Positions 41,913-50,162 of a DNA stretch of 64,000 bases are shown here, in pieces. The notes beneath the pieces are model-generated. The model made no database searches. It saw only the letters and a list, made by a program, of their open reading frames with translations, and was not told the DNA's origin. The stretch is taken from contig CAYFNF010000004.1 of the NCBI GenBank assembly GCA_964344485.1, positions 72,591 to 136,590 of the forward strand, read 5' to 3'. The translations under genes were made by a program, and so were the position numbers. Every line of letters starts with the position of its first letter. The first letter of the stretch is position 1. Origin of the DNA: CAYFNF01 sp964344485 (GTDB taxonomy: Bacteria; Patescibacteriota; Patescibacteriia; UBA9570; XYC2-FULL-38-9).

Positions 41913-43715
41913 ATGGTGGAAAAGACTGATTCCTGGCCCGATGTGTGCTTCAAGAACGTCGTCGTCTTCCTGGCGGCGTGCGACGCACTGGGCATCGACA
42001 GGAACATCGTCCTCCGTGCTCTCCCCCCTGGGGTGGGCACAACCAAGGCCGCGCTGGCCAAGGCCTGGCGCCCGCTGGGTGAGTTCAACCACGTCATGGA
42101 CGCGCTGGTCGGCGCGCTCGGCCACCCGCATCACCTGCGGCGTGTCGGTCGCTTCTCCGGCGATGTCTCGTTCGGCTTCGAGTACGTCGAGCGCTGGCTG
42201 GTCGGTGGACCGCTCAAGTACATCACCTCGCCCAGGCTCGGCGTGTCGCAGATCCCGTCCGGTGCGGCGTCGTTCAACGTGAACAAGGACTGGCGCCCGC
42301 TGCTGGAAGGTGCTGCGGCTCGAACTCGGCAGATCTTCATGGTGACCTACAACAACGGCCCGGACGGACAGACCCCTCGGTCCACGATCGAGGACAGTCG
42401 GTCCCTGCTGCACTTCGTTCCCGGAGTGCTGCAGTCGGTCGCTCCGATGTGGGCGTTCCAGGGCGATGTCGGCGAGGTCAACCTCAAGGTCATCCAGATC
42501 CCTGCCATCGAGCTGGTGCGCAAGGAGATGCCGGACGCTGAAGTCAGACTGGTCAAGCGGCCCGAGAAGGCAGGCGTCCCGGACGAGAAGTGCCTGCCCG
42601 AAGACTGGCTCTTCCAGGTCAACGGTGAGGTCTACGGCCGTGTGGTCTACCTCCTGCGCGATCCGAACGCGCAGAACGAGTACACCGGCGAGTACCGCAC
42701 CGAGTCCCTGCCTGACGACGACATCGACAGCCTGGTGCCCGCGATCCTGATCACGCGCGATCTGCGCACCATGTGCACCGAGACCAAGGACCTGCTGCCG
42801 CTGATGGAAGAGGGCCAGATCTTCGAGTGGCCCGAGACCCGTCTGCCGGGTACGACCATCGAGATGACGTGGAGGTCCAGCGCGCTCTCCCGCTTCATCG
42901 AGGCCATCGCAGGCGGTCGCGTCACCGGCAACTTCAAGGCGTCGGCCCAGATCGAGGACCGGTCCGCGCGCGCGGAGCAGGAAGCTGCAACCGCACGGCT
43001 GCACCAGGAGCTGGGCGCTCGGTATCTGGAGAAGCGCTTCCCCACGCCCGAGATCGCGCAACAGGTCACCATGAGCACGTTCGAGGAGCTCCGCATCTCG
43101 TGCGGAGTGCTGACCACGGACGTGGTGGGCTTCACTCGGAAGGCACGCGGAATGCAGCCTGGTGAGATGGGGCGGCTCATGGAGCGGCTCACATCCGAGA
43201 TGGTCCGGATCGCGGAGCGCCACGGGGGCTGGTTCTACAAGTTCCTGGGCGACGGCATCATCGTGATCTTCACCAGCGGCTGGTACTCACCACCACAGAC
43301 GACCATGCCGGCCATGATGGAAGGCGCGGTTCAGGCTGCCCGTGAGATGCAGCTGGTGGCAGCCGAGTACGGCCTGCGCATGCGCATCGGCATCCACTGC
43401 GACGACGCACGGTGGTACGCACTCGAACACGGGTTCTCGTTCGAAGGAACGGGCCCGGCGCTGGACAAGTCCAAGCGTCTCGAGAGCGGAGCCGGAGACG
43501 GCGAGACTGCCATGTCGGTCGAAGCGCTGGAGGTGCGCGGAACCCATGAAGGCTTCGGCGACTGGGTGCTGATCGAGGACAAGCACGGCTTCGAGCACCA
43601 GGCCGCCTTCGACCAGACCAGGGAAGAGGGCATCTCCGCCACGCAGACGCTGGTGGCCAGCACCGAAGCCCTGCTCGACGACGATCGGGAGCACGGAGGA
43701 CACGGAGGACACTGA
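41913..43715 (+). CDS. C9 product: class III nucleotidyl cyclase with large N-terminal region
   Basis: 600 residues, start at ATG 41913 with CAGGGAG upstream. The C-terminal domain (about 395-560) is a class III cyclase: TTDVVGFT (first metal Asp), YKFLGDGIIVIF (second metal Asp, preceded by the Lys typical of adenylyl cyclases), and LRMRIGIH. In the NxxxR site the segment is LDKSKRL, so the Asn is Asp while Arg is kept, which may weaken activity. The N-terminal 390 residues show no recognisable sensor and have no TM. Likely makes cAMP if active. It is the longest cassette gene; a 453-codon minus-strand frame is its mirror. Confidence 0.8.
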   Translation: MVEKTDSWPDVCFKNVVVFLAACDALGIDRNIVLRALPPGVGTTKAALAKAWRPLGEFNHVMDALVGALGHPHHLRRVGRFSGDVSFGFEYVERWLVGGPLKYITSPRLGVSQIPSGAASFNVNKDWRPLLEGAAARTRQIFMVTYNNGPDGQTPRSTIEDSRSLLHFVPGVLQSVAPMWAFQGDVGEVNLKVIQIPAIELVRKEMPDAEVRLVKRPEKAGVPDEKCLPEDWLFQVNGEVYGRVVYLLRDPNAQNEYTGEYRTESLPDDDIDSLVPAILITRDLRTMCTETKDLLPLMEEGQIFEWPETRLPGTTIEMTWRSSALSRFIEAIAGGRVTGNFKASAQIEDRSARAEQEAATARLHQELGARYLEKRFPTPEIAQQVTMSTFEELRISCGVLTTDVVGFTRKARGMQPGEMGRLMERLTSEMVRIAERHGGWFYKFLGDGIIVIFTSGWYSPPQTTMPAMMEGAVQAAREMQLVAAEYGLRMRIGIHCDDARWYALEHGFSFEGTGPALDKSKRLESGAGDGETAMSVEALEVRGTHEGFGDWVLIEDKHGFEHQAAFDQTREEGISATQTLVASTEALLDDDREHGGHGGH

Positions 43716-43749
43716 CAGCTGCTACGGCAGTACACGTCAGTATTTTTTT
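43711..43749 (+). terminator. C9 terminator
   Basis: ACTGAC/GTCAGT around a 19-base loop, then A, seven T and A; the stop codon overlaps the stem. Confidence 0.72.
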
Positions 43750-43809
43750 ATTCAATATTCCAATAGACTGTGTTGCTTAAACGAGCATATGGTAATATAC
43801 TTTGAGTAT

Positions 43810-44496
43810 ATGAGCGTAGATATAAGCTACTATTCTTTCTCTCCAAGCCGTGCGGACCAGGAGTGGGGGCGTCTAGAAGAGACCATCTCTCTCCTTCAAG
43901 ACAAGCACGCGAAATGGAAACAAGAGAAAAACGAGGGTTACTTTTATAGGACACTCACGCCGAGTGAAAATGCTATCTATGAGAATTGGGAGTGCTTTCA
44001 GTCTGAGCTGCAGAGTGATAAGCAGGGCTTTGAAATTGGATTAAAAAGAGTTGACCTTGGCCTTGGATCTGTGGTAGCCGAGTATTTAGAGGATGGAAAG
44101 GTTGAATTTATAATGCTCGATGCATTGATTCAAGCAGCAGGTTTAGAAATTGAAGAAGAAGACAGAAGTAATATGGGCTGTGGAGGACATACTCCGACAA
44201 AACAAGCATGGATAAAGCTTTTTTCGTCTATTGATAAGGATCTGCTAACAATAGCGTCGGATTTCCTGCATAAAGAGCTGAATTGGGATGTTGAACAAGA
44301 GTGCATCCCAGGCCTTGTCAGATATTTACAATACATACGGCCAGTCATCAAGGACCTGAAAGAAGTAGACGATGCATTGTTTGTTTCAGTAGTAAACGGA
44401 GAAGGGTTTGGTCCAGACAAGGTTGGTACGTTGTTAACAACGAGAGTAGAACAACATATGCAGCAAGTTCAGGGTTTGGAGCTGCCAGATTTATAG
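43810..44496 (+). CDS. Hypothetical soluble protein
   Basis: 228 residues from ATG 43810 (an earlier ATG at 43789 lies in a likely -10 region). The protein is acidic and helical, with Trp-containing motifs (QEWGRLEETISLLQDK, ENAIYENWECFQSEL) and a Gly/Cys turn MGCGGHTP. No TM or signal. I recognise no family; the style resembles immunity or DUF1877-like cytoplasmic proteins, but this is not firm. Confidence 0.6.
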   Translation: MSVDISYYSFSPSRADQEWGRLEETISLLQDKHAKWKQEKNEGYFYRTLTPSENAIYENWECFQSELQSDKQGFEIGLKRVDLGLGSVVAEYLEDGKVEFIMLDALIQAAGLEIEEEDRSNMGCGGHTPTKQAWIKLFSSIDKDLLTIASDFLHKELNWDVEQECIPGLVRYLQYIRPVIKDLKEVDDALFVSVVNGEGFGPDKVGTLLTTRVEQHMQQVQGLELPDL

Positions 44497-44517
44497 AAAG
44501 AAAGTTAAATATGCAAA

Positions 44518-44540
44518 AATCCGCAAACGCGGATTATTTG
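44518..44540 (-). terminator. Hairpin after the second tRNA-Cys-like 3' end
   Basis: AATCCGC/GCGGATT around a 4-base loop; on the minus strand it is followed by TTTTTG. Confidence 0.75.
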
Positions 44541-44543
44541 AGC

Positions 44544-44566
44544 TTGAGGTGTGGATGGGACTCGAA
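44544..44566 (-). repeat. 23-bp copy of tRNA-Cys 3' end
   Basis: Identical to 44702-44724, which is the T-loop, T-stem and acceptor end of tRNA-Cys. The rest of the tRNA is missing here; the 135 bases between the copies (to 44701) contain a G+C-rich structured stretch with CGCTGA-C-TTGCC/GGCAA-C-TCAGCG. This looks like one end of an integration event in the tRNA. Confidence 0.8.
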
Positions 44567-44673
44567 GTCCAGGGCAGCGCTGACTTGCCACCGGCAACTC
44601 AGCGGCGTTCAGCTACGCTCTACGAGCTTGCTTCACTGCTGCTCGTTCTCGTCAGTTCTTTACTGTAAATAAA

Positions 44674-44695
44674 ATCCAGGTTGTATTACCTGGAT
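44674..44695 (-). terminator. tRNA-Cys terminator hairpin
   Basis: ATCCAGGT/ACCTGGAT, perfect 8-bp stem; a T-rich run follows on the minus strand. Confidence 0.8.
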
Positions 44696-44701
44696 GAAAA
44701 T

Positions 44702-44724
44702 TTGAGGTGTGGATGGGACTCGAA
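44702..44724 (-). repeat. 23-bp repeat within tRNA-Cys 3' end
   Basis: Second copy of the element at 44544-44566; this one belongs to the intact tRNA. Confidence 0.8.
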
Positions 44725-44777
44725 CCCACATATAGCCGCTCTGCAGGCGGCTGCATAACCAATTTTGCTACCACACC
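44705..44777 (-). tRNA. tRNA-Cys (anticodon GCA)
   Basis: Acceptor GGTGTGG/CCACACC, anticodon stem GCCGC/GCGGC around CTGCAGA, T-arm TGTGGG-TTCGAGT-CCCATC. Confidence 0.93.
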
Positions 44778-44879
44778 ATGCACATTGAGTGCGAATGTGA
44801 GTGTATCAGAATACTCTTGATTTTTCAAGAGCAAAGAACATACTATGAAAAGCGCACGAGACAAGAACCAGAAATAACA

Positions 44880-45656
44880 CTATATCTCATTCGGCACGTC
44901 CAACCATTCTGTCTTTACTCCCCATTCAGATACAATCTCCTGCAACTTCTTCACCCCAAACATCTCAGTATGGTAGTGTCCACCAGCAATAAAGTGAATA
45001 CCTGCTTCTCGGAACTCCTCTCGATTCCACTCATGTACTTCGCCAGTAATAAACAGATCAACATTATTCTCCATGAGCCAAGTCATCTCTGGCATATACG
45101 GCGCCCCTTTACCAGTAGCGCATACTACGGTAGTGATCTCTTTTGGCCCAAAGTCATACACTACTGTTTGCGGACTAAACAGCGGAGTGAGTGTTTTTTG
45201 AATCTGTGCAAGCGACTGAGCTTTGGGTAGCTGACCAACACGCCCCCACGGAGCATCATCAGTCATGTACGGATCAGTATCATCCACGCCCAGGGTGTTT
45301 AGAATTAACGCTGGGTGCCCAACAACCGGATGCGCATCCAATAAAAAGTGACTGCTCCACAGAGATACATTATTCTTTATCAACCATGCGTACCGATCAA
45401 AAGCGATCTTCGCCAATGCACGAGCTTGAGTAGAGATTCCATGATGCACCACCAGCGCATCACATTTTTTCTTTTTTGCGAGCTCAAATAGCCGCAAATT
45501 TGCAGAAACCCCAAAGCCGACTGTCGCGATCTTGTCCTTTCCCCATGCTTGCAAACCATTGTGAAGAACATCCTTGTCTACATATGGAGAAAGCTCCTCT
45601 GTAAATAAGAGACCCCGTAGTTTTTTGTCGAGTTCATTTAATGAGATTGTGTTCAT
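44880..45656 (-). CDS. Nif3-like dinuclear metal-center protein
   Basis: 258 residues of the NIF3/DUF34 family: ALVVHHGIS (metal His pair), VVGHPALILNTLG, VCATGKGAP, DLFITGEVHEWN and AGGHYHTE all fit. Many bacterial members have been linked to GTP cyclohydrolase-like or metal-related roles, yet the reaction remains uncertain. It is a single gene on the minus strand downstream of a secreted protein. Confidence 0.88.
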   Translation of the reverse strand: MNTISLNELDKKLRGLLFTEELSPYVDKDVLHNGLQAWGKDKIATVGFGVSANLRLFELAKKKKCDALVVHHGISTQARALAKIAFDRYAWLIKNNVSLWSSHFLLDAHPVVGHPALILNTLGVDDTDPYMTDDAPWGRVGQLPKAQSLAQIQKTLTPLFSPQTVVYDFGPKEITTVVCATGKGAPYMPEMTWLMENNVDLFITGEVHEWNREEFREAGIHFIAGGHYHTEMFGVKKLQEIVSEWGVKTEWLDVPNEI

Positions 45657-45702
45657 ATAGATAGAGTTAGTAGAACTATAATAACAAGGATTTCTCTATC
45701 AG

Positions 45703-45728
45703 AAAACCCCCTCACACAGAGGGGGCTA
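45703..45728 (-). terminator. Terminator of FN3-like secreted protein gene
   Basis: CCCCCTC/GAGGGGG stem; on the minus strand it is followed by TTTTC. Confidence 0.85.
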
Positions 45729-45741
45729 TCGTTCAGAATGC

Positions 45742-47064
45742 TTATGATGCAGTTTTAAACTTCACCCACGTGGTCCAATCACTATAGTATTTGGTTCCGC
45801 TTTCGGTCCGTTGTTTACGAGCACGTACTCTGTACTTCGTTCCTGGCTTCAGCTTCTTCATCAATTTTTTCTTCTTGTTTTTCTTTACAAGATAGGTCTT
45901 GTACTTTTTATACTTCTTCTTCTTTTTATTCCACTTCTGTAACTTCAATTGAGTCTTGAAGCCGTGCTTCTTCCACGATGCAGTCGCTTTCTTTCTTTTT
46001 CGCAACTTCTTTTTTACTTTCAAGTTCTTCACTGTTGCTGCTGGAGTGTAATCTGCTGTCTGGGTGGTAAAATTGACTATCACAGTGTCGGTTTGATCGA
46101 GTGTTTCGCTAGAAGACGCAGTAGCAGAAAAACTAGTCGCTTCTTTGTCAGGGGGGAACACTTCAACCATAATGGCAAAGTTATAATCTACATCTTCACC
46201 TTCAGGCACCTCTCCGCCAATAAAGTTTGTTGCTGCGAAAAACGGCCCGAGCTTTTGTTGCACTTCAAACGCTGATGGGGGTACTGTCCCTTGTTCAAAT
46301 TCCATGTCATCCATATTCGTCTCTGCATCAGCAGTATCAATGGTGTCTACTAGCGTATCATCCGTTTGCCAATTCTTTGTGCCGTTGGTCTCTTGATAGA
46401 TTTTTAAGTTTTCAACTCCACCGATCTCCTCTTGGGCTTGCATGAAATATGAAGGACCAAATTCTGGCATTTCAGGCATGAGACTTTGAATATCCGAATC
46501 CATGTTCATCTCCGCAACTAAATAGTATTCGAACCCCTCAGCATCAGGCGAGCCGAATGCAAATATCATGGCGTAGTGATAGTCTTGTGGAATATCTGTT
46601 GGAGCGTCGCCTCCGGACATAACGACTTCAAATATACTTTTATACTGTTTCTCAGCAGTATCGTACACTGCCATCTGCGCTACATCAGTAGTAAAAAGAA
46701 GATACATATAATCTTCCTCTTCTTCCTTTCCAACGCCAAAGTACGCTGTCTGGATGTCCCATTGACCATTTGGGTCCCAGAAATAACTAGTGCACTCTTC
46801 TTGTGTTTCGATTGTACTGTCCCACTTAGAGGATTTTGGGTCCCAGCACCAGACATCGCGGTCAACGTCAGTGGTGGTACTTTCATCAATCACCTGATTC
46901 TCTGCAGGCCAGTCCGTTGCCAGACCATCCATGACAATTTCATCAGGATTTTCTAGCACAAACGAAGTCATGGATGCAGCAGCTGTTGGCGAAACACCCA
47001 ACAAAAACAACGCCATTACTGACGCGCCCATAACTGCGAACCCATGTGTAAGCCATTTTTTCAT
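45742..47064 (-). CDS. Secreted protein with Lys-rich FN3-like C-terminal domain
   Basis: 440 residues: signal peptide (VMGASVMALFLLGVSPTAAA), an acidic N-terminal domain of about 300 residues with DGLATDWPAENQV at its start (as in carbohydrate-binding or DOMON-like domains, weak match), a Thr/Ser linker, and a very basic FN3-like domain (VKNLKVKKKLRKRKKATASW, YRVRARKQRTE, YYSDWTTWVKFKT). The opposite charges of the two halves are notable. Likely cell-wall or surface associated. Confidence 0.72.
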   Translation of the reverse strand: MKKWLTHGFAVMGASVMALFLLGVSPTAAASMTSFVLENPDEIVMDGLATDWPAENQVIDESTTTDVDRDVWCWDPKSSKWDSTIETQEECTSYFWDPNGQWDIQTAYFGVGKEEEEDYMYLLFTTDVAQMAVYDTAEKQYKSIFEVVMSGGDAPTDIPQDYHYAMIFAFGSPDAEGFEYYLVAEMNMDSDIQSLMPEMPEFGPSYFMQAQEEIGGVENLKIYQETNGTKNWQTDDTLVDTIDTADAETNMDDMEFEQGTVPPSAFEVQQKLGPFFAATNFIGGEVPEGEDVDYNFAIMVEVFPPDKEATSFSATASSSETLDQTDTVIVNFTTQTADYTPAATVKNLKVKKKLRKRKKATASWKKHGFKTQLKLQKWNKKKKKYKKYKTYLVKKNKKKKLMKKLKPGTKYRVRARKQRTESGTKYYSDWTTWVKFKTAS

Positions 47065-47119
47065 ACGTGTTATATTAATACTCTTTAGGAGTGAATCGTA
47101 CCATGCTCTACATGGCAGA

Positions 47120-47647
47120 TCAACTTTTTGTATATAAGTAATAGGTAAACATTACATCTTTTTCGGTGTCTTGTCCGAGCTTTTTCTTTATCGAGAATTC
47201 AGGCGGAATGTCAGGGAAGAACGTGTCGCATTCAAAGTCGTGGTCAATCACTGTAAGATATAAACCGTCTATATCCGGATGCACAATGGATTCTCGGTAC
47301 ACGTATCCACCGCCAATAACAAAGATGTCTTCTATAGAGCCATCCGCTGCATCAAACGCTTGTTCCAGTGATGTAGCCACTGTCGCACCCGAAGCATCAT
47401 ACGCATCATCTCGTGTCAGCACCACATTTTTTCGATCTGGCAATGGTCGAAACTTCACTGGTAGAGACTCCCATGTTGTACGACCCATCACCACCATGTG
47501 CTGTTTTTCAGGATCTGTTCGTGTAGTAGTCACAGAAGTAAAATGCTGCATCTCTTTTTTTAACCGCCACGGCAGAGTACGATCTTTTCCAATGCCAAAC
47601 TCGCGGTCCATGGCTGCGATGATATACACCTGGTGGTTGTTTCTCAT
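47120..47647 (-). CDS. folA: Dihydrofolate reductase
   Basis: 175 residues with AAMDREFGIGKDRTLPWRL, MGRTTWESLP and FVIGGGYVYRE, all standard DHFR motifs. It regenerates tetrahydrofolate for thyA, which lies just upstream (20-base gap) in the same operon. Confidence 0.94.
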   Translation of the reverse strand: MRNNHQVYIIAAMDREFGIGKDRTLPWRLKKEMQHFTSVTTTRTDPEKQHMVVMGRTTWESLPVKFRPLPDRKNVVLTRDDAYDASGATVATSLEQAFDAADGSIEDIFVIGGGYVYRESIVHPDIDGLYLTVIDHDFECDTFFPDIPPEFSIKKKLGQDTEKDVMFTYYLYTKS

Positions 47648-47666
47648 ATGTCTAGTGTAGCACGTC

Positions 47667-48479
47667 CTACACTGCTATTGGAAATTTGATAAATGGATGG
47701 TGTTCGTAGTCCTCTACTGTAATGTCTTCAACTTCGAGCTTCCAGAATGATTTATCTGCAATGCGCAGTGTTGGTAGTGAATGCGGTTCGCGTTCCAGTT
47801 GTTTCTGCAGCCCTTCAACATGATTGGAATAGATGTGCGCATTTCCCAATGTATGTACGAAGAAGCGAGGTGTTAGCTTACACTCTTTCGCGACCATGGC
47901 CAGTAATGCAGAATAGCTCGCTATATTATATGGAACTCCTAGTGCCATGTCTGCGCTGCGTTGATAGAGCTGCAGATCTAAGCAATCACCTGCAACATGG
48001 AATTGAAAGAACGCATGGCACGGTGGAAGCGCCATTCTATCAAGATCAGCAACATTCCAAGCACTCACAATGATTCGCCGGCTGGTCGGTTCGTTCTGTA
48101 TGAGGTCAATTGCATTTTGGATCTGATTGATATGGGAGATTTTGCACTGTCCCTTCTTGTCTTGTTCATGTCTATCCCATTTAATCCATTGATACCCATA
48201 GACCGGTCCTAGTTCACCATTATCATCCGCCCACGGATTCCAGATTTTTGTGTATTCTGCTAATCCATCATTGATATTAGTTGCTCCTTTCAAAAACCAG
48301 ATTAGCTCCGCAATGATATTCTGGAAATTCACTTTTTTTGTTGTTACTAACGGAAAGCCTTCGCGCAAATCGTATTTTGTTTGCAGCCCAAATATGGAGA
48401 TCATACCGGTTCCAGTGCGGTCTGGGGTCTCTTCTCCGTGTTCGAATACGTGTCGTACTAAGTCTAGATATTGTTTCAT
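47667..48479 (-). CDS. thyA: Thymidylate synthase
   Basis: 270 residues, ThyA type: DRTGTGMISIFG, catalytic Cys in LPPCHAFFQFHV, RSADMALGVPYNIASY and SNHVEGLQKQLER. It methylates dUMP to dTMP with methylene-tetrahydrofolate. It follows a membrane-anchored protein gene at 11 bases. Confidence 0.95.
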   Translation of the reverse strand: MKQYLDLVRHVFEHGEETPDRTGTGMISIFGLQTKYDLREGFPLVTTKKVNFQNIIAELIWFLKGATNINDGLAEYTKIWNPWADDNGELGPVYGYQWIKWDRHEQDKKGQCKISHINQIQNAIDLIQNEPTSRRIIVSAWNVADLDRMALPPCHAFFQFHVAGDCLDLQLYQRSADMALGVPYNIASYSALLAMVAKECKLTPRFFVHTLGNAHIYSNHVEGLQKQLEREPHSLPTLRIADKSFWKLEVEDITVEDYEHHPFIKFPIAV

Positions 48480-48490
48480 GTGTTGTGTAG

Positions 48491-49633
48491 TTAATCAGCT
48501 GCCCAATTAGTAGTTGGCCAAGGAATGATAGACGGAGCGCTTGCGATCATGGTATCGCTACCGAACGTTTCTCCATTAATCATGATCGTGAAGTCTTCCT
48601 CTTCTGCAAGCTCATAGATGTCATCTAATGCAGCTCGGTGGATGTACTCTGTTCCAGCACCGCCCTTGGAATTGACGTATAACCAAAGTGTATCATCAAT
48701 TTCAATTAAACTCGGCACTCCTCCATTTCGAGTCACACGATGCCATAATTCATCTGTTGGACTAGAATACGCACTATCTGGTGAGTCGCTAGTAAACAAG
48801 TATGTATCAGAACCACTGGATAAGACCAGGGTGTATGTTCCGTCGTCTAGCTTAGTCACATCAGGATCGCTGATTGCTGTAACCGTTCCAGGGCCCGGCT
48901 CTTCTAATGTCGCAGTCACACCTGCTCCTTCAACAATCTCCCATTCTTCCCATGAGTCATCAGTAGGCATTGCCACTGCCATCATCTTTTCACACGGATA
49001 GGTTTCACATCCAGTGACATTCTTTGCTGGCCCGGTATCCTCTTGATATAAGTGAGTGAAGTACACATCGTCGCCTTCAACGTAAAAACTTGGGTCCACA
49101 TATCCATGCTCTTCACCATCTTCATCTACTAAGTTAAAGTAGATCTCTTTAGTGACTAAGAAGCAGGAGTTTACTTCGCGGATGTTCGGACGTAGATCGT
49201 TAGAGGATGGTTGTGCTATATACAGATGGTCATCATAGAAGAAGACTTCAGGAACACTGCCCTGCACCGGCGTCCATTCGTCGATAAGCTCCCATTGCTC
49301 TCCGTCCTTGGATCCCGCGATATAGATTTCATGGTTGTCCGTTTTCTTACAGTCATCCACGCTCGTATCACAAGAGAAGAACGTCATCATGTAGTTATAG
49401 TCATATTCCAGGGGCTCTTGGCAGTCTGTTTCCGAGACCTCTGTACGCGGCGTGCTTTGGTCAGTGTTTGGTGGCAGTAAAGGAGCAGCGAAAGCGTTCG
49501 TATTATTCGTAGGAGGCTGTACTACCGTATTAGTGTTTGTGTTGTCTACGGTGTATTTCACTACTGCTAACACTGCAGCAATAGCGACAATTAATACTGC
49601 CAGCACTATTGATATAATAATACCTTTTTTCAT
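48491..49633 (-). CDS. Membrane-anchored extracellular protein, propeller-like
   Basis: 380 residues: N-terminal TM (IIISIVLAVLIVAIAAVLAVV), a Thr/Asn/Pro linker, then a beta-rich domain with repeated Asp/Tyr motifs (PEVFFYDDHLYIAQP, VDPSFYVEGDDVYFTHL, DPDVTKLDDGTYTLVL) as in five-bladed glycosidase-like propellers. Several paired Cys suggest disulfides. No certain family. It is the first gene of a run with thyA and folA, an unexpected pairing. Confidence 0.65.
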   Translation of the reverse strand: MKKGIIISIVLAVLIVAIAAVLAVVKYTVDNTNTNTVVQPPTNNTNAFAAPLLPPNTDQSTPRTEVSETDCQEPLEYDYNYMMTFFSCDTSVDDCKKTDNHEIYIAGSKDGEQWELIDEWTPVQGSVPEVFFYDDHLYIAQPSSNDLRPNIREVNSCFLVTKEIYFNLVDEDGEEHGYVDPSFYVEGDDVYFTHLYQEDTGPAKNVTGCETYPCEKMMAVAMPTDDSWEEWEIVEGAGVTATLEEPGPGTVTAISDPDVTKLDDGTYTLVLSSGSDTYLFTSDSPDSAYSSPTDELWHRVTRNGGVPSLIEIDDTLWLYVNSKGGAGTEYIHRAALDDIYELAEEEDFTIMINGETFGSDTMIASAPSIIPWPTTNWAAD

Positions 49634-49740
49634 ATTGGTCTTTTTAATTATTTATTGAATTGTATCAAATTGTCGTGCTCGTGGCGAACTAGCAGTGGAT
49701 CTGATACAATATCACTAATATCACAATAAACAATACGGAT

Positions 49741-50100
49741 ATGGGGAAGAAAAGCATACTATCGTCTGATCACACTGGGGCGTTATTGGGAATGAGTGTG
49801 TTCTTTGCGATCTTATTGACTGTTGCGTTGTACTTTATTCCAATTCGAGTACGAACATACGAACACTACGGTCCACCACAGCAAGGACATATCTCTAGTA
49901 AAACTGAGTACGGATTTCCATTTCCGGTTCGCTCTACAGTTACTCGACACGGAAGCAGTGAAATCGAGGAAGGAAGCAGTGTATATAAAGGGCAATTTAC
50001 CGTACTCAATGTTGCTGCGCTTAGCGTCGTGATTTTTTTGATCTTACTTATTCATGACGCAATTCGTGCCCGCAGAAAGAAGAAGGAAGTACCGCAATAA
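49741..50100 (+). CDS. Small two-TM membrane protein
   Basis: 119 residues with TM segments near both ends (GMSVFFAILLTVALYFIPI and LNVAALSVVIFLILLIHDA) and an outside loop of about 55 residues containing YGFPFPVRSTVT. The C-terminus is basic (RARRKKKE). I recognise no family. Confidence 0.62.
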   Translation: MGKKSILSSDHTGALLGMSVFFAILLTVALYFIPIRVRTYEHYGPPQQGHISSKTEYGFPFPVRSTVTRHGSSEIEEGSSVYKGQFTVLNVAALSVVIFLILLIHDAIRARRKKKEVPQ

Positions 50101-50162
50101 AAGGCATTTTCATTATGTAATGCTATATTGCTACCATGTAGAAAGAGTGCTACCGTTCTATT

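Noticed and set aside
41862..43223. 453-codon open frame on the minus strand inside the C9 gene
   Set aside because: It mirrors the G+C-rich codon pattern of the plus-strand cyclase, lacks a start signal and gives a low-complexity Arg/Asp/His sequence.
44545..44670. tmRNA or unusual tRNA on the minus strand
   Set aside because: Only the T-arm and acceptor 3' strand are present; no matching 5' acceptor strand or tag ORF could be found.
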